From assembly GCA_030159075.1 (NCBI GenBank), contig BROG01000954.1, positions 124,001 through 188,000 on the forward strand: a stretch of DNA of 64,000 bases, given 5' to 3'. Made by a program: the position numbers and the translations under genes. The notes under the pieces are model-generated. The model was not told where the DNA came from. It did no database searches and was given only the letters and a program-made list of their open reading frames with translations. This stretch comes from Atrina japonica. Lineage: Eukaryota > Mollusca > Bivalvia > Pterioida > Pinnidae. How positions within the stretch are numbered: position 1 is the first letter of the stretch; every line of letters begins with the position of its first letter. Below are positions 35,843-50,559 of the stretch, one piece after another.

Positions 35843-37194
35843 TTGATAGATTGTCGATATTTCGATACCTGAAATTTTGACCTAGAAAATCACCAACCCG
35901 CTCAACACGAAGAGGGAACCATAAACATTATGTTATCGTTCATCTTGTCCAGATTGGTGATGTCGATACACGTATAAATGATGACCTTATTTGACCTTGG
36001 ACTGGGTAAACAGTCGCTCACGTAAAATAATCGATCTGTTTACAAGTACTTCCAAAGATCTGTTGCATTGCCTAGGATTAAAGAAATCATCAGTAACTGA
36101 ATAAACATTCAAATTTACATAATTCACTGCAAGTACGGCTGATATGTAATCGTTCTCAATATTTGTACATACATACATGCTTCTGGCTTCACACATATAT
36201 TCTCTGTCTCTCTCAGTTAATTGAAATAAACATTATGGATGCAGGATGGCATACTTTCGAACGGTGACCTAAATTTAACCAATCATAAGAGGCTAGTGAA
36301 GTACACATTTCAACATGTCAGAATGTAATTTATACTACACCAGGGCCCCAATATACATATTTCATTATACATACCCTACCCATTTGACTGTAGTTGGGAC
36401 TTCAGAGTTGACACTTGTGGTACCTTTCACCGAGTTGTAAAAATTATGTTTATTAATTTTTTCCTATCATAGATCTAAAATGTATCGATTAATTTATTAT
36501 ATTCACTAGATTGTTTTTAAAAATTCACATTTCCCAATAAAGAGGTATGTCTAAGACTTTTTGTGTACTCTTGGTAAAACTATATCAAAGTCTAGCGGAC
36601 AAATGTCGAATTACATGGTTTTTATGTTTTATGTTTTTGCAAAACTAAAATTTTGGTATAATGTTTATAATATCTAAGTCGGTGTAATTATGATCAACTC
36701 GTAAAGTAATTGCTTAAATAACAAGTTTAATACGAAAAATTCTATCCTTCACAAAACGATAAATTTTTCTGAAACTTTAGAAACTGGATATTCGTGTACT
36801 CTTACATAAGATAATTGCGTTCCCATCGTGGGCCTCATTGTTAGCGGGCGCTGTGTCAATTTGCCAGGTTATTGAACGATTACTATTATGTTGTACAAAA
36901 ATCTGGGTCTTCTCGAATCTGAACAAGTAGGTACGATAGACCGCATTTTACAGACAGTTAATTTCTATTTAGGGGTTATAAATAATCGCGTGCCATTGGT
37001 GAATGTCGGGCGGGTCATTTCAGGTCATATTGCATTTTACATTTAGTCGCAGGCGACACAAAGCAATACGCTATTATTGGTAAATTGTTGAAATAGAATG
37101 TATTGAAACAAAATATATACTCTTCATTTCAAAAATATATTGTTTGTTTTTAATCGATTGCATCGTTAAATTATTTTCAGTTGTTAACAGCGAG
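35843..37194. other. Non-coding stretch
   Basis: Nothing recognised. Confidence 0.5.
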
Positions 37195-37390
37195 CAACAT
37201 ACACGCGCGTGTATACACTCATTGATACACACCAACGCACTCTCATACTTGCACACACACACACGTTCTCGATACACAAAGAAATTGATACATAAACTGG
37301 AAACCTGGCACTTGCACACACTTTTGCACATACGCACTTGCACACACTTGCACCCACACACATACACACACACACATGCAAATGCACTCA
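37195..37390. repeat. Irregular CA-rich tract
   Basis: Alternating purine-pyrimidine CA/CG/TA sequence (ACACGCGCGTGTATACACTC at the left edge), which could adopt Z-form. The Cys-rich open frames here are by-products. Confidence 0.7.
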
Positions 37391-37847
37391 TACTTACAGT
37401 CGCATGTACACTTTTAAACACATTTTTGTGACTTTGTTTAGTCAGACTGACGCGAACTTTATATTATTATGCGACAGCACAATGAGAGGAATACAGCTGC
37501 TTGTGTAAAATAAAACTGTCAGGTTTCTAGTTTCTGTTTACAGTAATCATTTCATTTGGGTATCGTGTTCTTACTTTTTTATTTATCCGGGTGTAACCTT
37601 AAAATGCAAAACTGATTGATGTAACCCCCGTTAAATCGAAATGTGAAAACATTATATGGGTATAATTGCTTTCAGAATAGGTGATTCTTATTCTGATTCT
37701 TAGGTTGAATATCCGTTTTATGGTATGATATACAGGCTTAAAAGACATATTTGATAGATTCAATGTGTGGTGTGGAGTTAATGTGAAGATGCGTATAAGA
37801 ATACCAAAGTATTAATCATCAGGCGGCCCAAAAGATAGAGAACACAT
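37391..37847. other. Non-coding stretch ahead of PLE copy E
   Basis: Ends with a short minus-strand trace of the PLE tail terminus (ATACCAAAGTATTAATCATC) at 37801-37830, directly before the RT fragment. Confidence 0.4.
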
Positions 37848-38502
37848 CAATTTTCATACATATGTCAATGCGGTATATCCCAGCGAACTAGAAATTAAAG
37901 ATACAACAGAATCAAGCACACACATTTCATACTTAGACATTTTACGCACTATAGACAAAGACGGGAAATTGGCAACTAAGCTATACGACAAACGCGACGA
38001 TTTCGACTTTCCCATCGTAAATTTTCCACATTTAGATAGTAATATCCCATAGTCACCCGGGTATGGAGTTTATATGACAAATGATCCGATATGCCAGGGT
38101 GTGTTCAACATATGAACATTTCATATACAGATGTAAAACTCACTGACAAAAGATTGACACAATGCTATCGAGAACCGCGTTTGATGTCAACGTTCCGCAA
38201 ATTTCGCGGTCGGTATAATAGTCTTATTTGCGATTACTCCGTTTCTCTGGGTGAAATGTTGTGTTGCCTTTTCGTTAGCAGTTGTTGAGACGTCTGTACC
38301 AATTGTGACGAGGATTCGTTCCTCACGTATTTCATTTGGACTTGTCTGTGGAGTCCCGGCGCATGTAACCGGTCGACAGATGCTTACTCCTCCATGACAC
38401 CTGATTTTAATAGATTCGTGTTTGTCCATTTTTTACCAGATTTGTACCTATACCCTGGACATCCTAATGAATTATACTTTGGTATATGAGAACTTTTATA
38501 TT
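37848..38502 (+). mobile_element. PLE copy E: RT C-terminal fragment plus 3' tail
   Basis: The RT C-terminal region (YPSELEIKDTTESSTH, KLATKLYDKRDDF, then MSTFRKFRGRYNSLICDYS) ends at TGA 38286-38288. It is followed without a gap by the ~215-base tail ending TTTGGTATATGAGAACTTTT. A premature stop in SNIP*SPG (about 38050) and a small deletion after it break the frame. 5'-truncated downstream of the YIDD motif, so no catalytic site remains. Confidence 0.8.
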
Positions 38503-38654
38503 GAAAAGTTTTCAGACCTATTGATTTTTGGTAAGCATACAATCATTATGAGCAAAAGAAATTTTATATGAATCTTTTTATTTTTATTTTTATGTCTAGA
38601 AACAAAATCAGTAAATTATTACTGACCGAGAGCGTGATAAATTTGATTAACAAA

Positions 38655-38880
38655 ACCAAAGTTATAACTTACAAAATAGGCCAAAACAAATGCACAAGAC
38701 AGTCGTTTCTGTCAAAAAAGACTTCATCAGTTGAGCTCGGATTTTATAAAAATATACATTTCCGGAAGAAAACGTGATATCATACAACGGCAAATATCAA
38801 ATATAAATGTAATACCAAATCCTTCTAAAACTACCCACTGTATAAATGAATATTTTAGCTTTGAGAAGTTTAGAATTTAA
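38655..38880 (-). mobile_element. PLE-associated non-coding segment with hammerhead-like motif (copy 2)
   Basis: Minus-strand paralogue of 55170-55410, matching over TACAGTGG, TTGTATRATA.CAC, GCTCAACTGATGAAGTC and TTATAACTTTGGT. It contains the motif at 38692-38736. PLEs commonly carry such segments in their 5' pseudo-LTRs. Confidence 0.6.
38692..38736 (-). ncRNA. Hammerhead ribozyme-like motif, copy 2 (decayed)
   Basis: On the minus strand: stem I strand GCTCAA, core CTGATGA, stem II AGTC-T6-GACA, core GAAA, stem III CGACTG, then TC cleavage site, then TTGTGC. Stem I pairs in 5 of 6 positions; stem III has a G-U. The conserved core nucleotides are all present, but 10.1/11.1 is A/A rather than the usual G-C, so activity is doubtful. 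Confidence 0.5.
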
Positions 38881-40726
<1,846 letters not shown>

Positions 40727-42975
40727 CAGATACCAAAGTATAAATCAATAGAATGTCCAGGACATAGATACAAATCCGGTAAAAATGGACAAACACGGAC
40801 CTCTGGAAACCAAGAGATGGATCAGGTGCCATGGAGGAGTAAGCATCCCCTGTTGACCGGTCACACCCGCCGTGAGTCCACAGTCAAGTTCAATGAAACA
40901 AGTGAGGAGTGTATCCTCGTCACAATTGGTACAGGCGTCTCAGCAACCGCCAACGAAAAGGCAACTCAACATTTCATTTAGTGAAACAGAGTAGTCGCAA
41001 ACAAGACTATTATACCGACCGTAAAATTTGCGGAATGTTGACTATAAACGCGGTTTTCGATATCCCTGTGTCAATAATTTGTCAGTGAGTAGTTTACCTC
41101 TGTATATGAAATCTTCATATGTTGTGCACGCCCTGGCATATCGGATCATTTGTGAAATATAAACTCCATATGCAGGTGACTGAGGGATATTACTACTTAA
41201 ATGTGGAAATTTACGATGGGAAAGCCGAAATCGTCGCGTTTATCGTATAGCTTAGTTGCTAATTTCCCGTCTGTGTTTATATTAAGTAAAATGTCTAAGT
41301 ATGAAGCGTGTGTGCTTGATTCTGTTGTATATTTAATTTTTAGTTCGCTGGGATATATCGCATTGACATATGTATGAAAATTGTCATTATTAATTGACAA
41401 AACGTCGTCGATATATCTAAATGTCAAATTAAAGGACACCGCTAACTTTTTTTCTTTTGATTCAGCAGTTTTCTGAATGAAGTCTGCTTCGAATGAATAA
41501 AGGAACAGGTCGGCCAATAAAGGAGCACAATTGGTTCCCATAGGAATGCCGACAGTTTGTTGAAAGACCACGTCTCCCGAACATTACAAATATATTGTCT
41601 ATTAGAAATTCCAGCATGTTTTTTATATCAACTTCAGTATATTTATGTGTAGAATCAGAGTAGTGTTTGACGAAATAAGTATCCTGATAGCCAATCACTA
41701 GATATTTATATTTTCGGATACCACCTGTCTATGATGCTGAAAAGTCTTTCTTTTAATTTTTTATGTGGAATAGTAGTGTAAAAAGCAGAGAAGTCATAAG
41801 TTTTGATACTGTGAATTCGAGAAAAATTGTGTGCCTTCAAATTTTCTAAAAGCTGTTTAGAATTTTTAAGTATCTACATCTGATTTACACCGCTTCTGGA
41901 ATAAGCAACTGTACAGTATTGTTGAAGTTTCTCCTTAATGGCTGTCAATATCTTGGTAAGGAGTAAAGATAAAGGTTTGGTAGAACATTTTCTGGATCCT
42001 GCTATGTATGTTTGCTTATATGGGGTTTTAAGAAGTTTAGGTATCCAGTATAAATGTGGTAGCTCGAAATCGGTATCCATTGTAGGTATATCAAATGAGC
42101 GTAATACGGACACGTGATTTTGAAGGATCTCGTCCTTTGAAAGTGAGCTACGTGTGTATGTAGGATTTCCAGAATTCGTATTAAACCCAAGTTCTTCTAA
42201 TAAACAATTATAGTAATGTGCCTTACAAATAAAAACTATATTATTTGAGGCTTTGTCTGCTGGTACCAGTACATATTGGTCATGTAATCTACTACTTCTG
42301 GATCACTAAATCCAGAGGGATAACGTGTTTTCATAGTCCCTTTAAGTTTTCGAATACGAGATTTTATCAACCACCGTATGACTTTTAGCCATTCAGACAA
42401 AGAGTCTGGTATACGTCTTCATGTTTGTCCCATCGTCTGGCATAATCTTCGACAGAATTCATAGCTAAACTGAATTCTGCCGCCAATTAAAGGACGGGCT
42501 TCCCGGTATTTAGGACCCCTTAAAATAAGATTGTTTAGGCTTTCATTTTCAACAATAGAAATGCCCGATAGAATTGTATTTGAAAGGAGATGAAGCACAT
42601 GTGACAGTGTTGTGTAGAAGATGGTTGATGTCCAGACACTGCAAAACCTGTTTGTAGTTGAATAGCTTGGATGCGATGCTAGGTGTATAGCTATATGAAA
42701 TGCAAGACGTGGTCTTCAATTTAAAATATGGTGGAACACAGGACTGAACTTTTTTGTGATTTAAAACATTGCCAATGTTTAAAGCGTCTATGCCTTTATT
42801 TGTAAATTTAAGATTAAGGAAAAGACGTTTCTGTTCAGAACAGTCATCGTCAGGCTTGAAGAATCCGCGTAGGGCTTCATTCTTGCTTCCTGAAAAAGTT
42901 GATTCAGAATTGTAAAAGGAACAGAAGTTTCCTGCGAATGTGATGAAGACCCAATTTTTTGTTAACGTAAGGTAA
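40727..42975 (-). mobile_element. PLE copy F2: longest copy, nearly whole ORF plus 3' tail
   Basis: Sense strand is minus. From about 42960 the N-terminal part reads EQKRLFLNLKFTNKGIDALN, VPPYFKLKTTSCISYSYTP, RGPKYREARPLIGG and VEDYARRW, then the RT region: LPHLYWIPKLLKTPYKQTYI, GVNQM, GIPMGTNCAPLLADLFLYS and FRYIDDVLSINN. It ends at TGA 40940-40942, followed by the tail (40727-40939). Frames are broken by several stops and indels (for example GHFYC* in the N-terminal part). It is joined head-to-tail to copy F1: its 3' end runs straight into the truncated 5' end of F1. The element's true 5' end is not identifiable because a microsatellite lies beyond 42975. Confidence 0.75.
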
Positions 42976-43050
42976 ATATATATATATATACGTATGTATG
43001 TATGTATGTATGTATGTATGTATGTATGTATGTATGTATATGTATGTATG

Positions 43051-43140
<90 letters not shown>
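42976..43140. repeat. Compound microsatellite (TA)n-(GTAT)n-(GA)n
   Basis: Short (TA)n, then (GTAT)n to about 43052, then ~88 bases of GA. It marks the 5' border of PLE copy F2. Confidence 0.95.
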
Positions 43141-43143
<3 letters not shown>

Positions 43144-43321
43144 ATATGGCTTAGTTGTGCATGTAAAACTCATTAAATGAATATATTATTATTCTTGGAC
43201 AATTTATACCACAGCAAAGACAAAAACGTGTAATGTGTGTTTTTGTCATTTCCAAATCTGTTTGTATGTCTGTCGTACTTAATATCTGAAATTTCGACTT
43301 AACATTTCTCTATTTCTCTAT

Positions 43322-43556
43322 TTGTTGAGACGTCTGTACCAGTTGTGATGAGGATTCGTTCCTCACGTACTTCATTTGGATTTGACTGTGGACTCACGAT
43401 GTGACCGGTCGACAGGGAATGCTTATTCCTCCACCTGGCACTTGATCCCACCTCTTGATTTCAAGAGGTCCGTGTTTGTCCATTTTTACCAGATTTGTAC
43501 TTATATCCTGGACATCCTAAAGATTTATACTTTGGTATCTGAGATGTTTTATATTT
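43322..43556 (+). mobile_element. PLE solo 3' tail (copy G)
   Basis: A full-length tail with no RT attached. It begins at TGTTGAGACGTCTGTACCAG, i.e. at the RT stop codon, and ends ATCTGAGATGTTTTATATT. Confidence 0.85.
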
Positions 43557-44550
43557 CAAGATTTTGCATGTCAAGATTTAATACATATGTACTTTAAAGT
43601 GATATGAGCTGTGGTAGGTGAAAAATCTTACATGACCATTTTAAGTAATATTTTATGTCATATATATTCCAAAAAAAACCATCTTGTGGTTAGAATAACA
43701 AATGCATGTGTAAAATTGCAACAATCGTGCCAAACGTAAATGAGGTACCCATACGTTTCACAGTTATATTGCTTTCATTTTGTCAATGTCAGCATCCAAG
43801 GTAATATTAAAGATCGTAAAATGTTCTTTTAGTGACCTAATATATTTGTTCATATATTCATCCGATTTTCTTCAGATGTTTAAAATAGCGTTGAAAAGCA
43901 TAATTTTTACATAGTACATGCACTTTCCAATAAAAATAACATCCTGTATTTTAAAAGTAAATATAAAACATTGAAATCGGCCGAGTACGAGAGCGTAAAC
44001 GACCGAGATCCCCTAACCGAAGTACGAAGTACATTTGATATGGCGAAAGAGTTTATCTGAAAGGTCATTGCATACGGGAATACAGCTGGATTTTTTAAGG
44101 TACGGGAAAACTTAAATTCTAATAAAACAAATAACTTCGAAAAGAAGATCTTTTACAACGTTTCATGTGTTTGATAATGTATTTGAACACATATTTTATC
44201 ATATTCTCGACTATATGACAGGGGAAAAAATGATCATCCTGACAGCTTATATCGCTTAAATATCCAAATAGAAGATTTTTACTGATCATGTCAATTTTAA
44301 ACTAAAATGTTTCCAAATTTTAGTCACCTGGAGATTACGCCTTGTTGGATTTAAAGTTGATCATGTCCAAACCTTTACCAGATGACTTGAGAAAAGCTTT
44401 GTAACCAGATGACCTCCACCATTCATGTCAAAACTAAATAATTGATGGTGTGGTAAAACACTGCTTGTTAGATATGATAAAACAGCGTAGGAGACATATA
44501 TGTCTACATCTAGACATTCTTAGAAATATACCCAAACGCCAAAACAAATT
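43557..44550. other. Non-coding stretch
   Basis: No gene or repeat recognised. Confidence 0.5.
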
Positions 44551-44632
44551 GATGATGATGATGATGATAATGATGATGATGATAATGATGATAATGATGA
44601 TGATGATAATGATGATGATGATAATGATGATA
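44551..44632. repeat. (GAT)n microsatellite
   Basis: GATGATGAT with regular AAT interruptions. Confidence 0.95.
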
Positions 44633-45573
44633 AAATGTCCGTTAGTCCTACAAACCATGTCTCACGTTTTATTATTTTTTTTAGAATGAAATATTATTCG
44701 CAGTTTACGTTATTTCATTTGTTGATTATAATAAAAAAACCAACACTTTATGAAGGTAATTCTTTTGTTTGTAAATTACCAAGCGATTGTCATCAAGGGG
44801 TGTTATGTCCACAGTTGTGTCAAACTTTCTGTGTGTTTGTGAAGATTTGTATTATTAGAATTCGTGGAAACGTATTATAAGTAAGAGTTAGAGTAATTTG
44901 CAGATATTACAGAAATATATCGTTTTTGCCAACTATGGACCAATTTTAGATCTTGAAATATTTTTAAATTTCACGTCTCGGAAAATTAAAATTTCACAGC
45001 AAGAGAACGACCGCAAACTGGATTTGGTGAGACGCATGAATTCAACACTGATCTTGTGAGTACCATATGATCACATTTAGATATGTATTGGGGTTAATAT
45101 TAAGCATGAACCAAATCAAAATCAACATTTCGTTTACTTTTATGTTTGTCAAAGATTTAAAATGATATTGACACAAAAATCAATGGACGCAACATTGGCC
45201 TGATCATTGGTGAGTCAGTCACGTATACAAGATAGCCTAGTAAAATAAATAAACACGGATAAAACAATATCATTAATCGTAGTCAAGTTCTACTAAGTGG
45301 ACAGCTAATATTAGTTTGACTAGAAATATGTGACCATGGGCGATTTGGAGGTTTAAAATATGAATATGTGTTTTGCATTTGGGAGGGGGATATTGTGTTG
45401 TTGTTATTGGTTGTTTTCTTTATTTTGTATATCACATTATAAGAAACGTATATCTGTATTCATAAACAGTGAAATTGGCTAAATAAATGTAGAGTTAGTC
45501 TTCACAAATAATCCTAGACTTTTATCTTTGGATATGTGATGGAAAATGGAAATGGCTGGTTCTGACATCAAGT
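44633..45573. other. Non-coding stretch
   Basis: No gene recognised. Confidence 0.5.
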
Positions 45574-45648
45574 CTGCAAGGGATACTTACTCCTCCATGG
45601 TACTTGATCCCTTCTCCAGATTTTCCGAGGTTCGTGTTTTTCCAGAGC
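45574..45648 (+). mobile_element. PLE 3' tail fragment (copy H)
   Basis: A short diverged piece: TACTTACTCCTCCATGGTAC then TTGATCCC, CTCCAGATTTTCCGAGG and TTCGTGTTTTTCCA. Confidence 0.55.
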
Positions 45649-46554
45649 TCACCATGTCCGTATTGTAGAACTCTTTGTGATTACTTTGTACTCTTCACAT
45701 TTCAATACAGACAATTTCAGTATTAAGAGTTCATTTGTCACTATAACAAGATTTATTGGTATAAATTAAAACTAGACAGATTTTATGTCAGATTTCAAAG
45801 CAATAAATATAAGCAATGTACTTTTTAATATATACCTGTGCAATTGAAATTCAAAGTTGTTGCGTTGCACTAATGTGCATAAGCGTTTCGTATAGCATCA
45901 TCTATGGACTTTTAAATATAGAAACTACTTATTTATCAAACTGTCAGTTAGGTCTCAAATGATGTATTCAATTTTAGAATGAATTGTACTTTTATGTAAT
46001 GACGTACCGCCATTTTGTTGAACTAAGTATGTGTATGTAGGTAATCACTATTCGTATGTAGTTATTTCTATGCAATGTTTTGTCTGAAAGATTAAGAGAA
46101 GAAATCTATTGTCGTTGAGCTACGTTTGTATCTAAGTAACAGCTTTTAATAGATTCTTCTCCAAAATTATGTAAGCAGATCGTCTGCGATTTAGCTTACT
46201 AACACAACCTAGGTAAATCGCCAAGAAAATCATGATATGTCAGCAAAATCAACTTACACCTGTGGCAATACACGTGAAGTTCAATTTATATATGCTTACA
46301 ATCAGGAGGTCAGTAATGAAAATCGAATAAGAATTAGTTGCCCACACATACAGACACTGTCCTTTACAAGAATTGATTTACATTCGAAATTATCTCGTCT
46401 ATCTTGATCTTGGTGATAATGCTTTTCCTGGATTTCTTCTTTTTTTATATAATTCATAAGACTGAATCAAATGATTACATGAATAAGCATGTATTGTTTA
46501 TTACTTTAACATTTTAACTCAGATACTTTGTGTCTGATGGTATTAGTAATAGAA
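45649..46554. other. Non-coding stretch
   Basis: Near 45850-45910 (minus) an ATGATGCTATACGAAACGC string was looked at as a hammerhead-like core and rejected. No gene. Confidence 0.4.
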
Positions 46555-46748
46555 AAAAGTCACAGATACCAAAGTATAAATCTTCAGAATAACCCGGACA
46601 CTATATACAGATCTGGTGTTTATCCAATTGTCCACACAAAATTCTAGAGGTGGGATCGGGGACCCATGTGGATCGGTCACAACCACCATGAATCCACGTT
46701 CAAATTCAAATGAAATAAGTGAGGAATAATTCCTCGTTACAATTGGTA
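46555..46748 (-). mobile_element. PLE 3' tail fragment (copy I)
   Basis: Minus-strand tail, diverged: ATACCAAAGTATAAATC, CTAGAGGTGGGATC, GATCGGTCACAACC and TCCTCGTTACAATTGGTA. Confidence 0.7.
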
Positions 46749-47093
46749 ACTGAAAATTACGCAGTAAAACAAGCAAAATGCCCACAATGAAAACTAGTCT
46801 GGTAAATTTATTCTCAAATCTGCTCTTTGGGAAGTCTACAAAGTTTCCAAAAACCATTATGTAATAAATTAGGGCATATCTAACCCATTCTCTTTATATA
46901 TACAAATGATAAATACCGCCATATTGCTTTAGAACTGTGCATTATGCTCTGTAGGTTTTAAATGGTTTAGAGAACGCGCCAGAATCTACGTATTCAAAAG
47001 ATGTTCATTATTATCATTATTAGTAATCTCCGGAACGTAACTTAAACGCCACCAAAATCAGAAAAGAACATTCAACATTTAATATCGAACAGG

Positions 47094-47362
47094 TAACTCA
47101 ACATTTCACTTAATGAAACATAGTAATTGCGACATAAGTTCAGACGATCAAATTTGCGAAATATCTACTTTGTACGCGAGTCCTGATTGATATCCTTATG
47201 ACATAAATCAGTTTGCCTGTGTACATGACATAGCATGATATAATGTTATGTTGTACAACATGACGTATCGGACCATCCGGTATATTAACGCCATATGCAG
47301 GGAAAGGGATATATCTATTAATAAAATATGGAATGTTGGCGAAAGGAAAGCCGAAATTAACA
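47094..47362 (-). mobile_element. PLE RT C-terminal relic (copy J), strongly decayed
   Basis: Minus strand. Matches copy F2 over ACTCAACATTTCA.TTA.TG, CAATTTGCG and GATATCC words, CGTATCGGACCAT..GGTATATTAACG, CCATATGCAG and GGAAAGCCGAAAT. It is probably the RT part of the same insertion as tail copy I, separated by ~345 bases. Confidence 0.6.
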
Positions 47363-47520
47363 CAAGTTTAAGGGCTATTTTTAAGATACCATTGCTGCAC
47401 ACACGTTGTAAGAATCACGTTTCGTATATCACTGTTAAGATAATCTTTTATCTTTCCTTACAACGAAATATGTATGTCAAAAGGATAAATTATCAGTACA
47501 GGAAAAATACATGTGTGCAA

Positions 47521-47762
47521 TACTGTAGAATCAGAGATTTTCGTTGTGGTTTTATTTTGTTTATTTCGTTGATTTCATTTATCAACGAAATTTAAGCCAT
47601 GGCGAAATTTTACATCAATTATACCTAGTTATAGTAACAGGTTCCTTACAAACAGGTTTTACCTATTCAACAAAATTTAATTTGTTAATTAGATTAACGA
47701 CTTTGTTGTATTTTTAAACCTACGAAATTTTAACAACACGAAATTATCTGATTCTACAATAG
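47521..47762. mobile_element. 242-bp MITE with GTAGAATCAGA termini
   Basis: The left end starts TACTGTAGAATCAGAGATTT and the right end finishes AAATTATCTGATTCTACAAT. These are inverted complements over the outer ~13 bases and partly beyond (TTTCGTTG / CAACACGAAA). The interior repeats CGAAATTT-type words in both orientations. I recall this as a common molluscan non-autonomous element. Confidence 0.65.
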
Positions 47763-48351
47763 TTTTTTCTTCAAATTCTGAATTATTAGTTTAGCACGGG
47801 TCTTCAAAATATGGAGAAACAGTGATCGTTTCGTATAACCCCAAATTCCTTAAATTATTTGTAGGACACCATGTACTTGGGCCAACCTGTTAAAAACCAC
47901 CTACCTACCCCATCTCAAATGTGATAATTTGATATCAACACAAAATATTTATTTTTGTTTGACGTTACTATGGATATTCTTACAAATATGTTAAATACAA
48001 TATGTCAAGTCAGACGTAACATTTCTAGTTTGGTGTATTTATTGTATTCAACATTTTCAACAGTTCAAAGTCCGCTTTCATCTTTTGGCAAACTCAAACA
48101 TTTACATTCCACTCTTGCGACCCAGTTTGTTGTCCAGGACGAAGGTCGTGTTCTGATAAATTTCAAATTCAAATTCATATGACATAACACATTTACACGT
48201 CTTAACTCTGAAAATATTTGTGATTTTTATCTGTTGGACATTTTAAGTCTTCAAATGTACCGTGTATTGTACTATAAATTAAGATGATTTTTTCTGAATT
48301 CTCCTTATATCTTTTCATCTCATAAATGTATCACATTTTAATTTCCTTTAT
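47763..48351. other. Non-coding stretch
   Basis: Nothing recognised. Confidence 0.5.
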
Positions 48352-48515
48352 CCACCTCTGGTTAGCGCGGGTCCGTGAGAAAGTGGGCCAGTCTACTTGC
48401 GGAAGACCGGTGATCTCTTCCAGGGTATTTTGTAACCGGCTTATCTCATGTACTATTAAAAATGTCCGATATAATTGAAAAAAATGTTGTGGCGTAAAAC
48501 ACCATACATAAAAAA
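48352..48515 (+). mobile_element. SINE fragment (bivalve GGCGTAAAACACCA tail type)
   Basis: CCACCTCTGGTTAGCGCGGG, GTCCGTGAGAAAGTGGGCCA, TTACTTGCGGAAG-like and TTCCAGGGTATTTTGTA blocks, then TGGCGTAAAACACCAT. I recognise this as a dispersed bivalve SINE-like element. The tRNA-related head with Pol III boxes is missing or decayed. Confidence 0.55.
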
Positions 48516-48960
48516 TCCTTTTAATCACCATATACCAGTCGTGTTAAATAGTTAAAAATAAATAAAACAATGCTTTAGTCATGCTATGTTGTACAAGCTG
48601 ATAAAGCGATGTAAAGTTAATAAACTAGAGAATATTTTATAATATTAGCATTGAATGTACTCGTTAACATACTGTCAGCTAGAAAGGTCACAATTTTTAT
48701 TTGATTTAAATGAATTTCACTATCTATGACGCTTACATTTGGCATTTTCTTGTGCATTGATTTGTAATGAATGGTATTTTTGGTTTATAGAAATATTTTT
48801 TTTTATAAAAAAAGAAATGAAAAGAATTCTGTGAATAGATTCCTTGAAAATTAAAAAATATTCATACAGCTAAAATTCAGGTATCTTTTGTGTTTATATC
48901 GATATGATTTTGAAAATATTTGAAATATATCACTCATCATCACAGGTATGTTACAAGATA
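48516..48960. other. Non-coding stretch
   Basis: AT-rich; nothing recognised. Confidence 0.5.
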
Positions 48961-49051
48961 TTAACCCCTTCAACCCTATAGACCATAATGGACTGGTGTT
49001 AAGTAATAGAAAAGAGCATACCATTAAGATATTCAGGGGTGAACGGGTTAA
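48961..49051. mobile_element. 91-bp piggyBac-like MITE
   Basis: TTAA at both ends (48961-48964, 49048-49051) and inverted termini CCCCTTCAACCCT / AGGGGTGAACGGG. TTAA duplications with CCC-type termini are characteristic of piggyBac-family elements. It is far too short to encode a transposase. Confidence 0.7.
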
Positions 49052-49785
49052 AACGTACGTGTAAAATTGTAAGTTTTATATTTATCTTGTGATATAATAA
49101 AATGATTCAATGATCTAAATTGTCTCCTCCAGGCCAGTCTATCACGGAAAAAGTTAACATGTTCACATGATCTGCTTGTTTTGTTACCTAGGGGATAGGT
49201 GTGTTTATAATCACGTTATATACAATCCCTCAAAGATACAAAACAAACATCAAACATTCTCAATAAATGTATATGTCTTGTGTTCATCTTAGTTCACCAA
49301 ACACGCTATTCATGACTAACTGGATGTATAGTGCTAATTGTACTTGAACAAAGAACAACAAACGAATGAATGCGCTCGTTAGAATAATCCGTTTAATGTA
49401 TATTCAAAGTATAATGTGCAAATCAGTTTATACTTGATTAAGATAATATTGCACTTCCTACACTGCTTATATTTGTTTAACCAATCTTTTGATGGATTTA
49501 CATCTAAAACACATTGACGTCAAATTTGTATGTACTAAAAAGAATGAGAATGAGACCAACAGAAAATTATAACATTTTTTATATTACATAATATGCGATT
49601 TGTTGCTCGTTTGTTATTGCTATTTTAAACATATCACGAATACTATGGAAACATTAACACGACAAATCACGGTTTATGGAGCTGTCAAACTTTGGCTCTG
49701 ATGATTTGGGTTCTATGACGTGCCATACTTACCAAGTTACCGCTCCATGATGGGAATGTCACTGTTACCAAGATACTCCTCCTCC

Positions 49786-49822
<37 letters not shown>

Positions 49823-50559
49823 AATAATAATAAATTTTAAAATGATAAGAAAATCGAGTAGGAGTATAATGTTTAATATATAAACGTGTTACGTTTGTAT
49901 GTATGGTAGTTACGTGATTATGCCGACCTTTGCTGGATTTTATCTAGTTCTCATTACTACAGATAAAAATGTCTACACCTGAGTGAAATGTATAAATACT
50001 TTATATCACAGTTTTGATAAGATCGGAAACCCTATAAATAATAGCAGGGGCAAATATTTGTCTTTTAAATGAAGAAACACGACTTAGGGTCGTGATGTTT
50101 TAAAGGAAAACGCGAAAAAATCGAAGGATAGAAAGACCTAAAGACAGATTTAAACAAACTGGTTGGAAGGTGTTCAATTTAAATTTTGTTAAGAAGATGT
50201 TTCTCTTGTGAAATTTCATACAACAGAACTAAAACGTGTAATTATAATTAAGAGTAATCATAATTAAGAGTAGACATGGTAATTGTAAATGATATCCAAC
50301 ACCCTATTTTCATGTCGCCTCACAATCTCTGGATTCTCATTTCCAGGACTTATCGGTAGTGTTTGTTCTTTCGCCAAACCTTTGTCATATGAAGTGAAAG
50401 TCACGGTTCCCTGGGATAAAACTTAAAACAGAGGTTCCGTGCCAGGACATGTATGACACGTTAAAGAACTCTCTGCTGTATTGGCAATACATCGGTCCCC
50501 TGAGCACAACATAATTAGCTCCCATAAGCACTGGCATGACAATAACTGCTTTGTTGACT
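49052..50559. other. Non-coding stretch
   Basis: Holds (ATC)n with (ATA)n at about 49785-49831 and a small perfect hairpin CACGAC-TTAGG-GTCGTG near 50087-50103. No gene supported. Confidence 0.5.

Noticed and set aside
45850..45915. Minus-strand GATGATGCTATACGAAACGC string
   Set aside because: It resembles element-borne hammerhead cores but has TAGATGA in place of CTGATGA and no stem II pairing.
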